Assembly (NCBI GenBank): GCA_030037405.1
Contig: JASHRK010000394.1
Coordinates: 1-19,487 of the forward strand
Source: Acidimicrobiales bacterium
GTDB lineage: Bacteria; Actinomycetota; Acidimicrobiia; Acidimicrobiales; Bog-793
Direction of reading: 5' to 3'
DNA length: 19,487 bases
Shown here: positions 13,682 through 19,487 of the stretch, piece by piece
How positions within the stretch are numbered: the stretch's first letter is position 1
Layout: every line of letters begins with the position of its first letter
Position numbers and translations under genes: made by a program
Notes under the pieces: model-generated
Told to the model about the DNA's origin: nothing
Databases searched by the model: none
Seen by the model: the letters and a program-made list of their open reading frames with translations, nothing else

Positions 13682-15435
13682 CCGGCACCACTGCGGTCGC
13701 TAGTGTCGCTTGCGGCGTCACGCCCGGCTGCCGAGCGCCCGGCGTCAGCAACCCTTGCGGCTGCCAGCATCCGCCGGACCGCCGGCCCCGGCTCTCGCCT
13801 CGCCCACTCGTAGAAACGCTCCCCCATCCTCCGCCCGGCCAGGTACCCCTCCAGCACTCCCCCGATCGCATCGGGCACCTCCGAGACGGGCATGGCACCC
13901 ACGACCCAGTCGCCGAAACGGGCGTCGCCCCCAAGGCTCCCCCCGAGGCCGATGTCGACCGCCTCGACGATCTCTTCGCCCACATGAGCTGTCTCGCCAC
14001 GAAACCCGATATCGGCTATCTGGGGTTGGGCGCATGACGCCGGGCACCCCGAGAAGTGCATCCGCACGACGTCTCCAAGCGCCCGGTCCTTCACGCCGGC
14101 GCCGCCGCCGAGGCGGGCGGCGTAGCGACGGTCCATCTCCCGAGCCCACTCGACGGCTCGCGCCTTGGTCTCGACGATGGCGAAACGGCAGAACTCGCTC
14201 CCCGTGCAGGCGACGACGCCGCGCTCGAAGGGAGCTGGGAAGGGAGAGCGTCTCTCGAGCAGCTCCTCGGAGAGGAGGTCGTCGAGCCGCTCGTCCGGTA
14301 CGCCCGTGATGACGAAGTTCTGGTCCGTAGCGATCCTCACCTCACCGTCTCCGTAGACCTCGGCGAGGCGGGCGAGCGCGATGAAGTCGGTCCCGGGCAT
14401 CCGTCCCACCGTGACGGAGCAGCCGACGTACGAGAGGGGCCTGGCGCCGGGGCCGTCATCCCGCCGCTGGGGATGCACGCCGACGTGGTCACCTCGGTAG
14501 CGCCGAGTCAGCTGCTCTCCTGCCGGCCGAAGCGGGAAGGTTGCCCGCTTGGCGAGCTCGACTCGGAACGTCTCGGGGCCGAGCTCGTTCACGAGGTAGC
14601 GCATCCTCGCCGTCCCTCTGTTCTCGCGGTCGCCGAGCTCACCGAAGAGCTGGGCTATCGCCCTGCAAGCCTCGAGAGCGTCGTCGGGGGCGACGAAGAC
14701 GTCGAGATCGCTCGCCATCCGCGGACCGTCCGAGAGCCCTCCGCCGACGAGGAGGTTGAAGCCGACCGTGCCGTCCTCGAAGCGAGCGGGCCACATCCCG
14801 ATGTCGTTGATCTCGGCCTGGGCGCAGTCATCGCGACAGCCCGTTATCGAGAGCTTGAACTTGCGAGGAAGGTTGGCGTACTCGCGGTTGCCGGTGAAGA
14901 ACTCCGAGACGCGCCGGGCGATCGGGGAGGCGTCGAAGACCTCGTCGGCGTCTACGCCCGAGACCGGGCAGCAGAGGACGTTTCTGGCCGAGTCGCCGCA
15001 AGCCTGCACCGTCGTCAGGCCGGCAGCCTCCAGCCGGTCCCAGACGGCGGGGACGTCCGACATGCTGACCCAGTGGATCTGGACGTCCTGGCGGGTGGTC
15101 AGGTCGCCGTAACGGTTCCCCCAGACCGGGTGGTCCTCCGGACCGTCGGCGTACTCCTCGATGATCTCTCCGATCGTCCTCACCTGATGAGCCGAAAGGC
15201 GCCCCGCCGGGACCTTGACCCTGAGCATGTAGGCGTCGCCGCCCTGGCGCTGGGGGTAGATACCGACCCACTTGAGCCGCTCGGTCTCGCCGGGAACCTC
15301 GGCGATCGCCTCCGGGCCCTCGACGGCATACCGGGTCCTGACAGCGGCGGCTACGTCGAGAGGATGGCGTTCGAGCTTCCAGAGCTCCACTTGGTTGAGC
15401 TGCGTGCCCGCCCGGCGGGCCTGCAGGACGTCCAT
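13678..15435 (-). CDS. sir: Siroheme- and [4Fe-4S]-containing assimilatory sulfite reductase (nitrite/sulfite reductase family)
   Basis: This 585-aa enzyme should reduce sulfite to sulfide with six electrons. ACTGSEFC (C410, C416) and SGCPASC (C464, C468) are the four ligands of the siroheme-coupled [4Fe-4S] cluster. Two ferredoxin-like half-domains (near 65-130 and 330-395) are present, as in SirA/NirA proteins. Y60 in GIYPQR and C145 in QACGD align with the Tyr-Cys pair reported beside siroheme in Mycobacterium tuberculosis SirA. The N-terminal half also has TGCRDDCAQAEINDIG with C200 and C204, echoing the C-terminal cluster motif. CysH upstream and the siroheme biosynthesis gene beyond it favour sulfite over nitrite as substrate. 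GAGGAG eight bases before the ATG is a good ribosome site. The stop overlaps the FrhB-like gene start. Confidence 0.9.
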   Translation of the reverse strand: MDVLQARRAGTQLNQVELWKLERHPLDVAAAVRTRYAVEGPEAIAEVPGETERLKWVGIYPQRQGGDAYMLRVKVPAGRLSAHQVRTIGEIIEEYADGPEDHPVWGNRYGDLTTRQDVQIHWVSMSDVPAVWDRLEAAGLTTVQACGDSARNVLCCPVSGVDADEVFDASPIARRVSEFFTGNREYANLPRKFKLSITGCRDDCAQAEINDIGMWPARFEDGTVGFNLLVGGGLSDGPRMASDLDVFVAPDDALEACRAIAQLFGELGDRENRGTARMRYLVNELGPETFRVELAKRATFPLRPAGEQLTRRYRGDHVGVHPQRRDDGPGARPLSYVGCSVTVGRMPGTDFIALARLAEVYGDGEVRIATDQNFVITGVPDERLDDLLSEELLERRSPFPAPFERGVVACTGSEFCRFAIVETKARAVEWAREMDRRYAARLGGGAGVKDRALGDVVRMHFSGCPASCAQPQIADIGFRGETAHVGEEIVEAVDIGLGGSLGGDARFGDWVVGAMPVSEVPDAIGGVLEGYLAGRRMGERFYEWARREPGPAVRRMLAAARVADAGRSAAGRDAASDTSDRSGAG

Positions 15436-15450
15436 ATCGTGCTCCTCGAT

Positions 15451-15483
15451 TTGCGTCAGGTCGAAAATTGCGTCAGGTCGAAA
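15451..15483. repeat. Pair of 16-bp direct repeats upstream of sir
   Basis: TTGCGTCAGGTCGAAA occurs perfectly twice, at 15451-15466 and 15468-15483, a 17-bp period. It lies 15 bases upstream of the sir start codon, in the 108-bp gap after cysH. Tandem sites at this spacing could be operator half-sites or an RNA-level element; a short slippage duplication is the alternative. Confidence 0.7.
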
Positions 15484-15543
15484 GACGAATCAGATCGGCA
15501 CACCGCTCGGCTGTGGCTGGCGCCTCGGGTGCAAAAGACAAGG

Positions 15544-16212
15544 TCAGACGTGCAGGCCGCACTCCGTCTTGCCAGAACCGGGCCAGCGTCCTTCCCGGGG
15601 GTCCTGGCCTTCCGAGATCGGCTGCGTCGTCGGGGCGCACCCGATCGAGACGTAACCGACATAGGTGAGCGGGTGAAGCGGAAGGTCGTGGTCGGCGAGG
15701 TACCGATCGACGTCCTCGTCCGTCCAGGTGGCAATGGGGTTCACCTTCACCAACCCCCGGTTGGCGTCCCAGCCGAGGATCGGGGCATCCGCCCGCTCGG
15801 GAGTGTCGACTCGTTTCAGCCCGGTGATCCAGGCTCTCCGGCCGTTGATCGCCTTGGCGAGCGGCTCCACCTTCCGCACCTCGCAACAACGGGCCGAGCC
15901 GCAGGGAAACTCGTCGAGAGCGACCTCCGGATGGGTCACGGTGAGATTGAGGTCCCAGACCTTGCGGAGACGCTCGACGAAGGCCAGGGTCTCGGGGAAG
16001 TGGTACTCGGTGTCGAGAAACACGACCTCGATCGAAGCCCTCGCCTTCCGGACGAGATCGATCAGCGCGACGTCCTGGAACGAGCTGGCGACGACGACGT
16101 CATCGTCGTAGTTATCGATGGCCCAGTCGATCGCCGCCACGGCGGCGTCGAGGGGCCCGAGCTGCTCGAGCTCTCGTGACGCCTGGGCGAGGTCCTGGCC
16201 GATCTCTGACAC
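15544..16212 (-). CDS. cysH: CysH-family APS/PAPS reductase lacking one cluster cysteine
   Basis: CysH reduces adenylyl sulfate (or its 3'-phospho form) to sulfite for the sulfite reductase encoded downstream. Family features are SSFQDVALIDL (43-53, nucleotide loop), FLDTEYHFPET (65-75), GLKRVDTPERADAP (131-144) and the C-terminal KTECGLH with catalytic C218. Iron-sulfur APS reductases bind [4Fe-4S] through CC and CxxC. Here CC is present (C109-C110, followed by RK), but the second motif reads GCAPTT, with C192 present and T195 where the fourth Cys is expected. An additional C104 sits just before CC and might substitute. The GTG start has no separate ribosome site but a TATAGT seven bases upstream, suggesting a leaderless transcript. 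It is divergent from the siroheme gene. Confidence 0.9.
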   Translation of the reverse strand: MSEIGQDLAQASRELEQLGPLDAAVAAIDWAIDNYDDDVVVASSFQDVALIDLVRKARASIEVVFLDTEYHFPETLAFVERLRKVWDLNLTVTHPEVALDEFPCGSARCCEVRKVEPLAKAINGRRAWITGLKRVDTPERADAPILGWDANRGLVKVNPIATWTDEDVDRYLADHDLPLHPLTYVGYVSIGCAPTTQPISEGQDPREGRWPGSGKTECGLHV

Positions 16213-16219
16213 CTCCGGT

Positions 16220-16225
16220 ACTATA
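16220..16225 (-). promoter_or_regulatory. -10 element of a probable leaderless cysH promoter
   Basis: On the minus strand TATAGT is followed by seven bases and then the GTG of cysH. The surrounding 16213-16259 stretch is unusually AT-rich for the window and serves both divergent genes. A clear -35 hexamer is not visible. Confidence 0.45.
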
Positions 16226-16259
16226 CCTGACTTAACTGATCAACTTTTGAGGGTATTCC

Positions 16260-16964
16260 ATGAGCGGAGCGGGCAGCCCGGCAGGCGCGAGAGCCTTCCC
16301 TCCATATCTAGCGGCTCTGCGCCTCGAGGGAGAGCCATGCCTCGTCGTCGGTGGCGGTGCCGTCGCCGCCCGCAAGGCCGCTGCCCTGCTCGACTGCGGT
16401 GCCGCCGTGACCGTCGTCGCCCCGAGGCTCTCCGCCGAGCTCGAGAGCCTCGCCGCAGAGCGAGGCGGCTCGCTCGAGATCCAACGACGCCCTTACCGGA
16501 GACGGGAGGTCGAGCATTACCGGCTCGCCGTGACGGCAACGGGGATCGCGGAGATCGACCGGAACGTCTACCTGGACGGCGCGGAAGCCGGCGTTCTCGT
16601 CAACGCCGCCGACGATCCGGAATCGTGCTCGTACTTCGTGCCCGCCTTGCTGCGGCGGGGAGACGTGTCGGTAGCCGTCTCGACGGGCGGTGCCAGCCCC
16701 TATCTCGCGAGCTGGGTGCGCACGAGGATCGCCGCCTCCCTGCCCGACGGCCTGGCCCTCCTGGCCGAGCTGGTCGGCGAGGCCCGGTCGGCAGTCCGGC
16801 AGGCAGGCGTCTCGACCGAGGGCCTGGACTGGGAGGGCCTCGTCCAAGGTCGACTCCTGCCCCTTGTCGAGACGGGCGAGGAGGAGGCCGCCCGATCGAC
16901 CGCCCGTGGCTGGGCGGAGTCGGTCGTCGAGTCCGCCAGCACCGGCGAGTCGTTGGCCTCGTAA
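16260..16964 (+). CDS. sirC: Siroheme synthase, precorrin-2 dehydrogenase/ferrochelatase-type (CysG N-terminal domain)
   Basis: The 234-aa protein should oxidise precorrin-2 to sirohydrochlorin with NAD+, and may insert iron as Met8p and CysG do. VVGGGAVAARK (29-39) is the Rossmann NAD-binding loop. VNAADDPESCSYFVPALLRR (114-133) matches the catalytic block of the family, with the conserved Asp at 118-119, and VAVSTGGASPYLASWVR (138-154) is the following signature. No methyltransferase domain is attached, so uroporphyrinogen methylation must be encoded elsewhere. The ATG has TTGAGGG six bases upstream. It is transcribed away from cysH-sir across a 47-bp gap, so cofactor and sulfate-reduction genes can be controlled from the same region. 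Confidence 0.9.
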   Translation: MSGAGSPAGARAFPPYLAALRLEGEPCLVVGGGAVAARKAAALLDCGAAVTVVAPRLSAELESLAAERGGSLEIQRRPYRRREVEHYRLAVTATGIAEIDRNVYLDGAEAGVLVNAADDPESCSYFVPALLRRGDVSVAVSTGGASPYLASWVRTRIAASLPDGLALLAELVGEARSAVRQAGVSTEGLDWEGLVQGRLLPLVETGEEEAARSTARGWAESVVESASTGESLAS

Positions 16965-16997
16965 CCTGCCGGCTCCCCGGCTCCGTAACCTCCGGGC

Positions 16998-17003
16998 TAT
17001 CTT
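16998..17003 (+). promoter_or_regulatory. Possible -10 element of a leaderless uppS transcript
   Basis: TATCTT ends eight bases before the GTG at 17012, with no ribosome site in between. This is the third gene in the window with that arrangement, after hutH and cysH. Confidence 0.35.
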
Positions 17004-17011
17004 CGGCAGCC

Positions 17012-17731
17012 GTGGAGGGCCACGGCATCGATCTCTCGCGGGTCCCCGCCCACGTGGCCTGCGTGATGGACGGGAACGGTCGTTGGGCGCGGGCGCGGGG
17101 GCTGCCACGCACGGGTGGCCACGCTGCCGGCGAGGAAGCGATGTTCGACACGGTGGAAGGCGCCCTCGAGGTGGGGGTGAAGTGGCTGACGATGTTCGCC
17201 TTCTCCACAGAGAACTGGCGTCGCCCACCCGACGAGGTGCGCTACCTCATGAACTTCAACGAGCACATCCTCATGCGCCACCGTGACGACCTGAACGAGA
17301 AGGGAGTTCGCATCCGTTTTGCCGGGAGGCGCGACTGGAGGGTCCCGAAGCGATTGCTCCGCCACATGGACGACTCCGCCTCCCTCACCCACCGGAACCG
17401 CCGCATGACGCTCACGATCTGCTTCAACTACGGCGGGCGTCCGGAGGTGGTGGACGCCGTCCGAGCCCTCGTGGCCGACGGCGTGCCGGCTTCGAAGATA
17501 GACGAGCGCGCCATCCACTCCCGCCTCTACTGGCAGGACCTCCCCGACCCCGACCTCGTCGTCCGCACCTCGGGTGAGTACCGCATCTCCAACTTCCTTC
17601 TCTGGCAGCTTGCGTACTCGGAGCTCTACTTCACCGACGTGCTCTGGCCCGACTTCAGGAGAGAAGACCTCTTCCAGGCGATCCGGGAGTACCAGCGCCG
17701 GGAGCGACGGTACGGCGGTGTCAAGCGATGA
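17012..17731 (+). CDS. uppS: Undecaprenyl diphosphate synthase (cis-prenyltransferase)
   Basis: UppS condenses isopentenyl units onto farnesyl diphosphate to make the C55 lipid carrier for cell-wall assembly; some actinobacterial paralogs make shorter chains. The 239-aa protein has CVMDGNGRWARARGL (17-31), with D20 as Mg2+ ligand, and FAFSTENWRRP (62-72). RTSGEYRISNFLLWQLAYSE (185-204) and VLWPDF (210-215) are further signatures, with Tyr where Gln is more usual after RTSGE. The GTG at 17012 gives the family's normal length; the frame is open far upstream, but that part is a shadow of the siroheme gene. The gene ends with a short tandem duplication at the junction with the next cistron. The uppS-recO neighbourhood is common in actinobacteria. 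Confidence 0.94.
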   Translation: MEGHGIDLSRVPAHVACVMDGNGRWARARGLPRTGGHAAGEEAMFDTVEGALEVGVKWLTMFAFSTENWRRPPDEVRYLMNFNEHILMRHRDDLNEKGVRIRFAGRRDWRVPKRLLRHMDDSASLTHRNRRMTLTICFNYGGRPEVVDAVRALVADGVPASKIDERAIHSRLYWQDLPDPDLVVRTSGEYRISNFLLWQLAYSELYFTDVLWPDFRREDLFQAIREYQRRERRYGGVKR

Positions 17732-17760
17732 ACGACAGCGTCAAGCGATGAACGACAGCG
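17721..17760 (+). repeat. Perfect 20-bp tandem duplication at the uppS stop
   Basis: TCAAGCGATGAACGACAGCG is present twice without a mismatch, at 17721-17740 and 17741-17760. Each copy holds an ATGA stop/start overlap. The perfection suggests a recent slippage event. Confidence 0.97.
17728..17751 (+). CDS. Seven-codon mini-cistron created by the duplication
   Basis: The ATG at 17728 overlaps the uppS stop and reads MNDSVKR before a TGA at 17749-17751. That TGA overlaps the ATG of the following membrane protein. It probably has no function as a peptide, but it may relay terminating ribosomes from uppS to the next gene. Confidence 0.3.
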   Translation: MNDSVKR

Positions 17761-17993
17761 TCCACGGGAACGGCAAGAACGAGGAGATCGATCCGGAGGA
17801 ACGGCAGATCTGGCACTGGAGAGAGCACATCGGGATGATCTCGGGGCTCACGCTCGTGCTGATCGCGTTTGTGTTTCTCGGCTTCGTCGCCGCTGCCGGA
17901 GACGGGGGCGCCCTCGCCATCCTCGTCGTCGTCGTGATCGGCGTCGCCCTTATCTTCCTCGGCGGGCGGCTACACGGCGCGAGGCGGGCTTGA
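17748..17993 (+). CDS. Small two-helix membrane protein
   Basis: This 81-aa protein is not one I recognise by family. Residues 1-28 are polar and charged (NEEIDPEERQ, then a Trp/His-rich IWHWREHIG). Two strongly hydrophobic segments follow at about 30-50 and 55-72, joined by a short GDGG turn, and the end is basic (RLHGARRA). By the positive-inside rule both termini are probably cytoplasmic. The ATG at 17748 overlaps the stop of the mini-cistron derived from duplication of the uppS junction, and the coding content fits this start; the longer frame from 17574 is uppS shadow. The stop overlaps the TTG of recO. A role near cell-envelope lipid synthesis is suggested only by position. Confidence 0.75.
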   Translation: MNDSVHGNGKNEEIDPEERQIWHWREHIGMISGLTLVLIAFVFLGFVAAAGDGGALAILVVVVIGVALIFLGGRLHGARRA

Positions 17994-18742
17994 GCTCGCC
18001 AGGCGTCGTAGCGTTGGGGTCAGTGGGGACTTTTCGCGACGAGGGCGTCGTCCTTAGGACGATCAAGCTCGGTGAGGCCGACCGGATAGTCACGTTCGTC
18101 ACGCCCGAGCACGGCAAGGTGCGAGCTGTCGCCAAGGGCATCCGCAGGCCGAAGAGCAAGCTCGTGGGAAGGCTCGAGCCGCTCACCCACGTGACGATGA
18201 TGTGCTGGAAGGGCCGCGAGCTCGACGTCGTGACCCAGGCCGAGGTGCTCGATCACTTCCGCGGGATCCGCGACGATCTCGACCGAATGCCTGCTGCCTT
18301 CACGATGCTCGAGACCGTCGACCACCTCGCCGTCGAGCGCCAGCCGATGCCGGCTTTGTTCAAGACTCTCGTCGGCGCTCTAAGGGTTCTCGAGGAGAGA
18401 GCCTCGCCTGTGTTGCTCGGGGCGTTTCTCTTGAAGGCGCTCACCCTCGAGGGCATTGGGCCGGTGGTCGCCTCGTGCGCATCCTGTGACGAGGACGCCC
18501 CTCTCGTCGCCTTCGATGCTCACTCGGGAGGGTTCCTCTGCCGTTCCTGCCGCAGCGGGCAGGCCGTGTCGGCAGAAACGGTACGGCTCGTGCGCCAGAT
18601 TCTGGGGGGCGAGCTCCGAGCTGCCCTGGCGGCCCCGCCAAGCCGAGCCACCGCCGAGGTCGAGCGCCTCGCCACGAGCGCCACCGAGTACCACCTCGAC
18701 CGCAGGCTCCGCTCCGCCCACCTCTCGTCCGGGTTCGGTTGA
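17990..18742 (+). CDS. recO: DNA repair protein RecO
   Basis: RecO anneals complementary strands and loads RecA in the RecFOR pathway. The N-terminal OB-fold region shows RDEGVVLRTIKLGEADRIVT (16-35), the most conserved RecO segment, followed by GIRRPKSKLVGRLEPL (50-65). CASC (C163, C166) and CRSC (C184, C187) form the zinc finger seen in many RecO proteins. Length is 250 aa from the TTG at 17990, which overlaps the upstream stop as TTGA; a GTG at 18023 is an alternative giving 239 aa and a more usual N-terminus. It is translationally linked to the upstream small membrane protein and the downstream unknown gene. Confidence 0.92.
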   Translation: MSSPGVVALGSVGTFRDEGVVLRTIKLGEADRIVTFVTPEHGKVRAVAKGIRRPKSKLVGRLEPLTHVTMMCWKGRELDVVTQAEVLDHFRGIRDDLDRMPAAFTMLETVDHLAVERQPMPALFKTLVGALRVLEERASPVLLGAFLLKALTLEGIGPVVASCASCDEDAPLVAFDAHSGGFLCRSCRSGQAVSAETVRLVRQILGGELRAALAAPPSRATAEVERLATSATEYHLDRRLRSAHLSSGFG

Positions 18743-19395
18743 CGGTGGACGAGGGCCCGCTCTTCGGACGCTACGAGGCTGCCTGCCTGCTGGCGGTCGA
18801 GCGCGCCAACGGGGGCGAGGTCGCCCCCTTGGAGCAGGTCATCGTCGCCTTCGAAGGCCTCTTCGGATCCTCCGTCACGGCCACCACCTTCGCCGAGTCC
18901 CTCGCCCTTCTCGTCGACGCAAGCCTCATCGGCTGGACGGGAGCGGGGCTCGAGCTCACCTACGAGGGGCGCAAGACGATCCGGCGCTCGGGCTCCCACT
19001 GGGACCCCGACTTTCCCGACAAGGTGGCCGAACGCTTGAGCCGGATCGAGGAGGCCGAGCTGGCGCCCGAAGGCGAGCTGCCTTGCCCGGGCGAGGAAGA
19101 AGTGCGCAGCGCCATGGCCGCTCTCGAGCGTGGCCAGATAGTGGGGCAGGCGCCGCTCACCGGCGACGCGATAGCGCCGAGCGGGATGGCGGGGCGTCAC
19201 ACGATGGGAGCTCGGCTCTTGACCGGCTTGCCGGCAGGATTCGGGCTCAGCGTGCAGCTTCCGGGGTCGGGCTCGGGCTCGGGCGCCGGCGAAGGCGCCG
19301 GCGAAGGCGGCGGCAGCGAAGGCGACGCCAGTCCTGGGACTGACCGTGGCGTGCCCCAGGTGCCCCCGCTCGAAGAGACGAATCCCCCGGAGTAG
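18739..19395 (+). CDS. Unrecognised protein, possible winged-helix N-terminus and acidic low-complexity tail
   Basis: I do not recognise this 218-aa protein as a known family. Residues about 8-85 are helix-rich and end in an LVDASLIGWTGAGLELTYEG stretch (58-77). That looks like the recognition helix and wing of a winged-helix domain (helix, then a short strand pair, then 'LTYEGRKTIRR'). Residues 95-165 are acidic and probably helical. Residues 175-197 are Gly/Ser/Ala/Glu repeats, and the C-terminus is Pro/Glu-rich and likely disordered. The TTG start overlaps the recO stop (TTGA); a GTG at 18745 is an alternative. Coupling to recO could hint at a DNA-related role, but this is inference only. 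Confidence 0.65.
   Translation: MTVDEGPLFGRYEAACLLAVERANGGEVAPLEQVIVAFEGLFGSSVTATTFAESLALLVDASLIGWTGAGLELTYEGRKTIRRSGSHWDPDFPDKVAERLSRIEEAELAPEGELPCPGEEEVRSAMAALERGQIVGQAPLTGDAIAPSGMAGRHTMGARLLTGLPAGFGLSVQLPGSGSGSGAGEGAGEGGGSEGDASPGTDRGVPQVPPLEETNPPE
19266..19323 (+). repeat. Short in-frame repeats coding a Gly/Ser/Glu linker
   Basis: GGCTCG repeats are followed by two copies of GGCGCCGGCGAA and a related unit. They encode the GSGSGSGAGEGAGEGGG tract, a slippage-prone flexible linker. Confidence 0.6.
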
Positions 19396-19447
19396 CTCAG
19401 GACTAGCTCGACGTCGGCCCCGCTCATGTCCCCGCCGGGTACGTTTC

Positions 19448-19485
19448 GTGGACATATATACGCGCATGCGCGTACTCAAGTCCAC
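19448..19485. promoter_or_regulatory. 38-bp concentric dyad, candidate operator
   Basis: A perfect 16-bp palindrome at 19459-19474 (containing ACGCGCATGCGCGT) sits at the exact centre of outer arms GTGGAC (19448-19453) and GTCCAC (19480-19485). TATATA (19455-19460) lies in the left spacer and could be a -10 box. The spacers do not pair. It lies in the 92-bp stretch after the last gene, otherwise without visible features, so it may control a gene beyond the window. Confidence 0.55.
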
Positions 19486-19487
19486 AA

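Noticed and set aside
13678..15435. Nitrite reductase as the function of the siroheme enzyme
   Set aside because: Motifs alone do not exclude it, but cysH and siroheme genes adjoin it and no nitrate assimilation gene is visible; sulfite is favoured.
14056..16179. 707-aa open frame on the plus strand opposite sir and cysH
   Set aside because: It is a complement of conserved cluster and nucleotide motifs on the other strand, with no recognisable domain of its own.
16118..17011. N-terminal extension of the uppS frame
   Set aside because: It is a shadow of cysH and the siroheme gene; a GTG at 17012 gives the family-typical 239 aa.
18520..19485. Minus-strand frame of 321 aa beginning inside the terminal dyad
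   Set aside because: It is antisense to recO and the following gene, and its composition is that of a shadow frame. A short real start beyond the window cannot be excluded.

Overview
The window is GC-rich, densely packed bacterial DNA that looks chromosomal. Several traits point to an actinobacterium, most likely of the Acidimicrobiia. One secreted protein carries the 'GYW-x-x-x-x-x-G-x-V-x-x-x-G' surface repeats that are common in that class. The methyltransferase and sulfite reductase resemble actinobacterial versions. An F420-type FrhB-like protein is present, GTG/TTG starts are frequent, and genes often overlap as ATGA or TTGA. This assignment is an inference, because no rRNA or marker phylogeny could be run.

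Region 1 (1-2363): the 3' part of a multi-pass membrane protein runs tail-to-tail into, and overlaps by about 230 bp, an orphan D12-class DNA adenine methyltransferase. Region 2 (2420-6556): an extracytosolic flavinyl electron-transfer module. It comprises a secreted FMN_bind protein fused to propeller-like repeats (minus strand) and, divergently, a ferric-reductase-like transmembrane flavocytochrome, a second secreted FMN_bind protein and the FMN transferase ApbE. The likely logic is NAD(P)H to FAD to two membrane hemes to covalently bound FMN outside the membrane. Region 3 (6628-12410): histidine degradation genes hutH-hutU-hutF-hutI. HutF lacks the usual N-terminal strands and carries a Gly/Ala-rich insert.

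Region 4 (12356-16964): assimilatory sulfate reduction. A cysH, a siroheme sulfite reductase and a 2x[4Fe-4S] FrhB-like flavoprotein lie in series on the minus strand, and a precorrin-2 dehydrogenase for siroheme synthesis is divergent. The sulfite reductase and FrhB-like genes overlap by ATGA. Together they carry the same parts as the fused archaeal F420-dependent sulfite reductase Fsr, which makes this the most interesting system in the window. CysH also lacks one expected cluster cysteine. Region 5 (17012-19395): uppS, a small two-helix membrane protein, recO and an unrecognised possible winged-helix protein are tightly coupled. A 20-bp tandem duplication sits at the uppS junction. The window ends in a striking 38-bp concentric dyad.

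I saw no rRNA, tRNA, CRISPR array, insertion sequence or phage gene, and no stretch over 300 bp without a gene.
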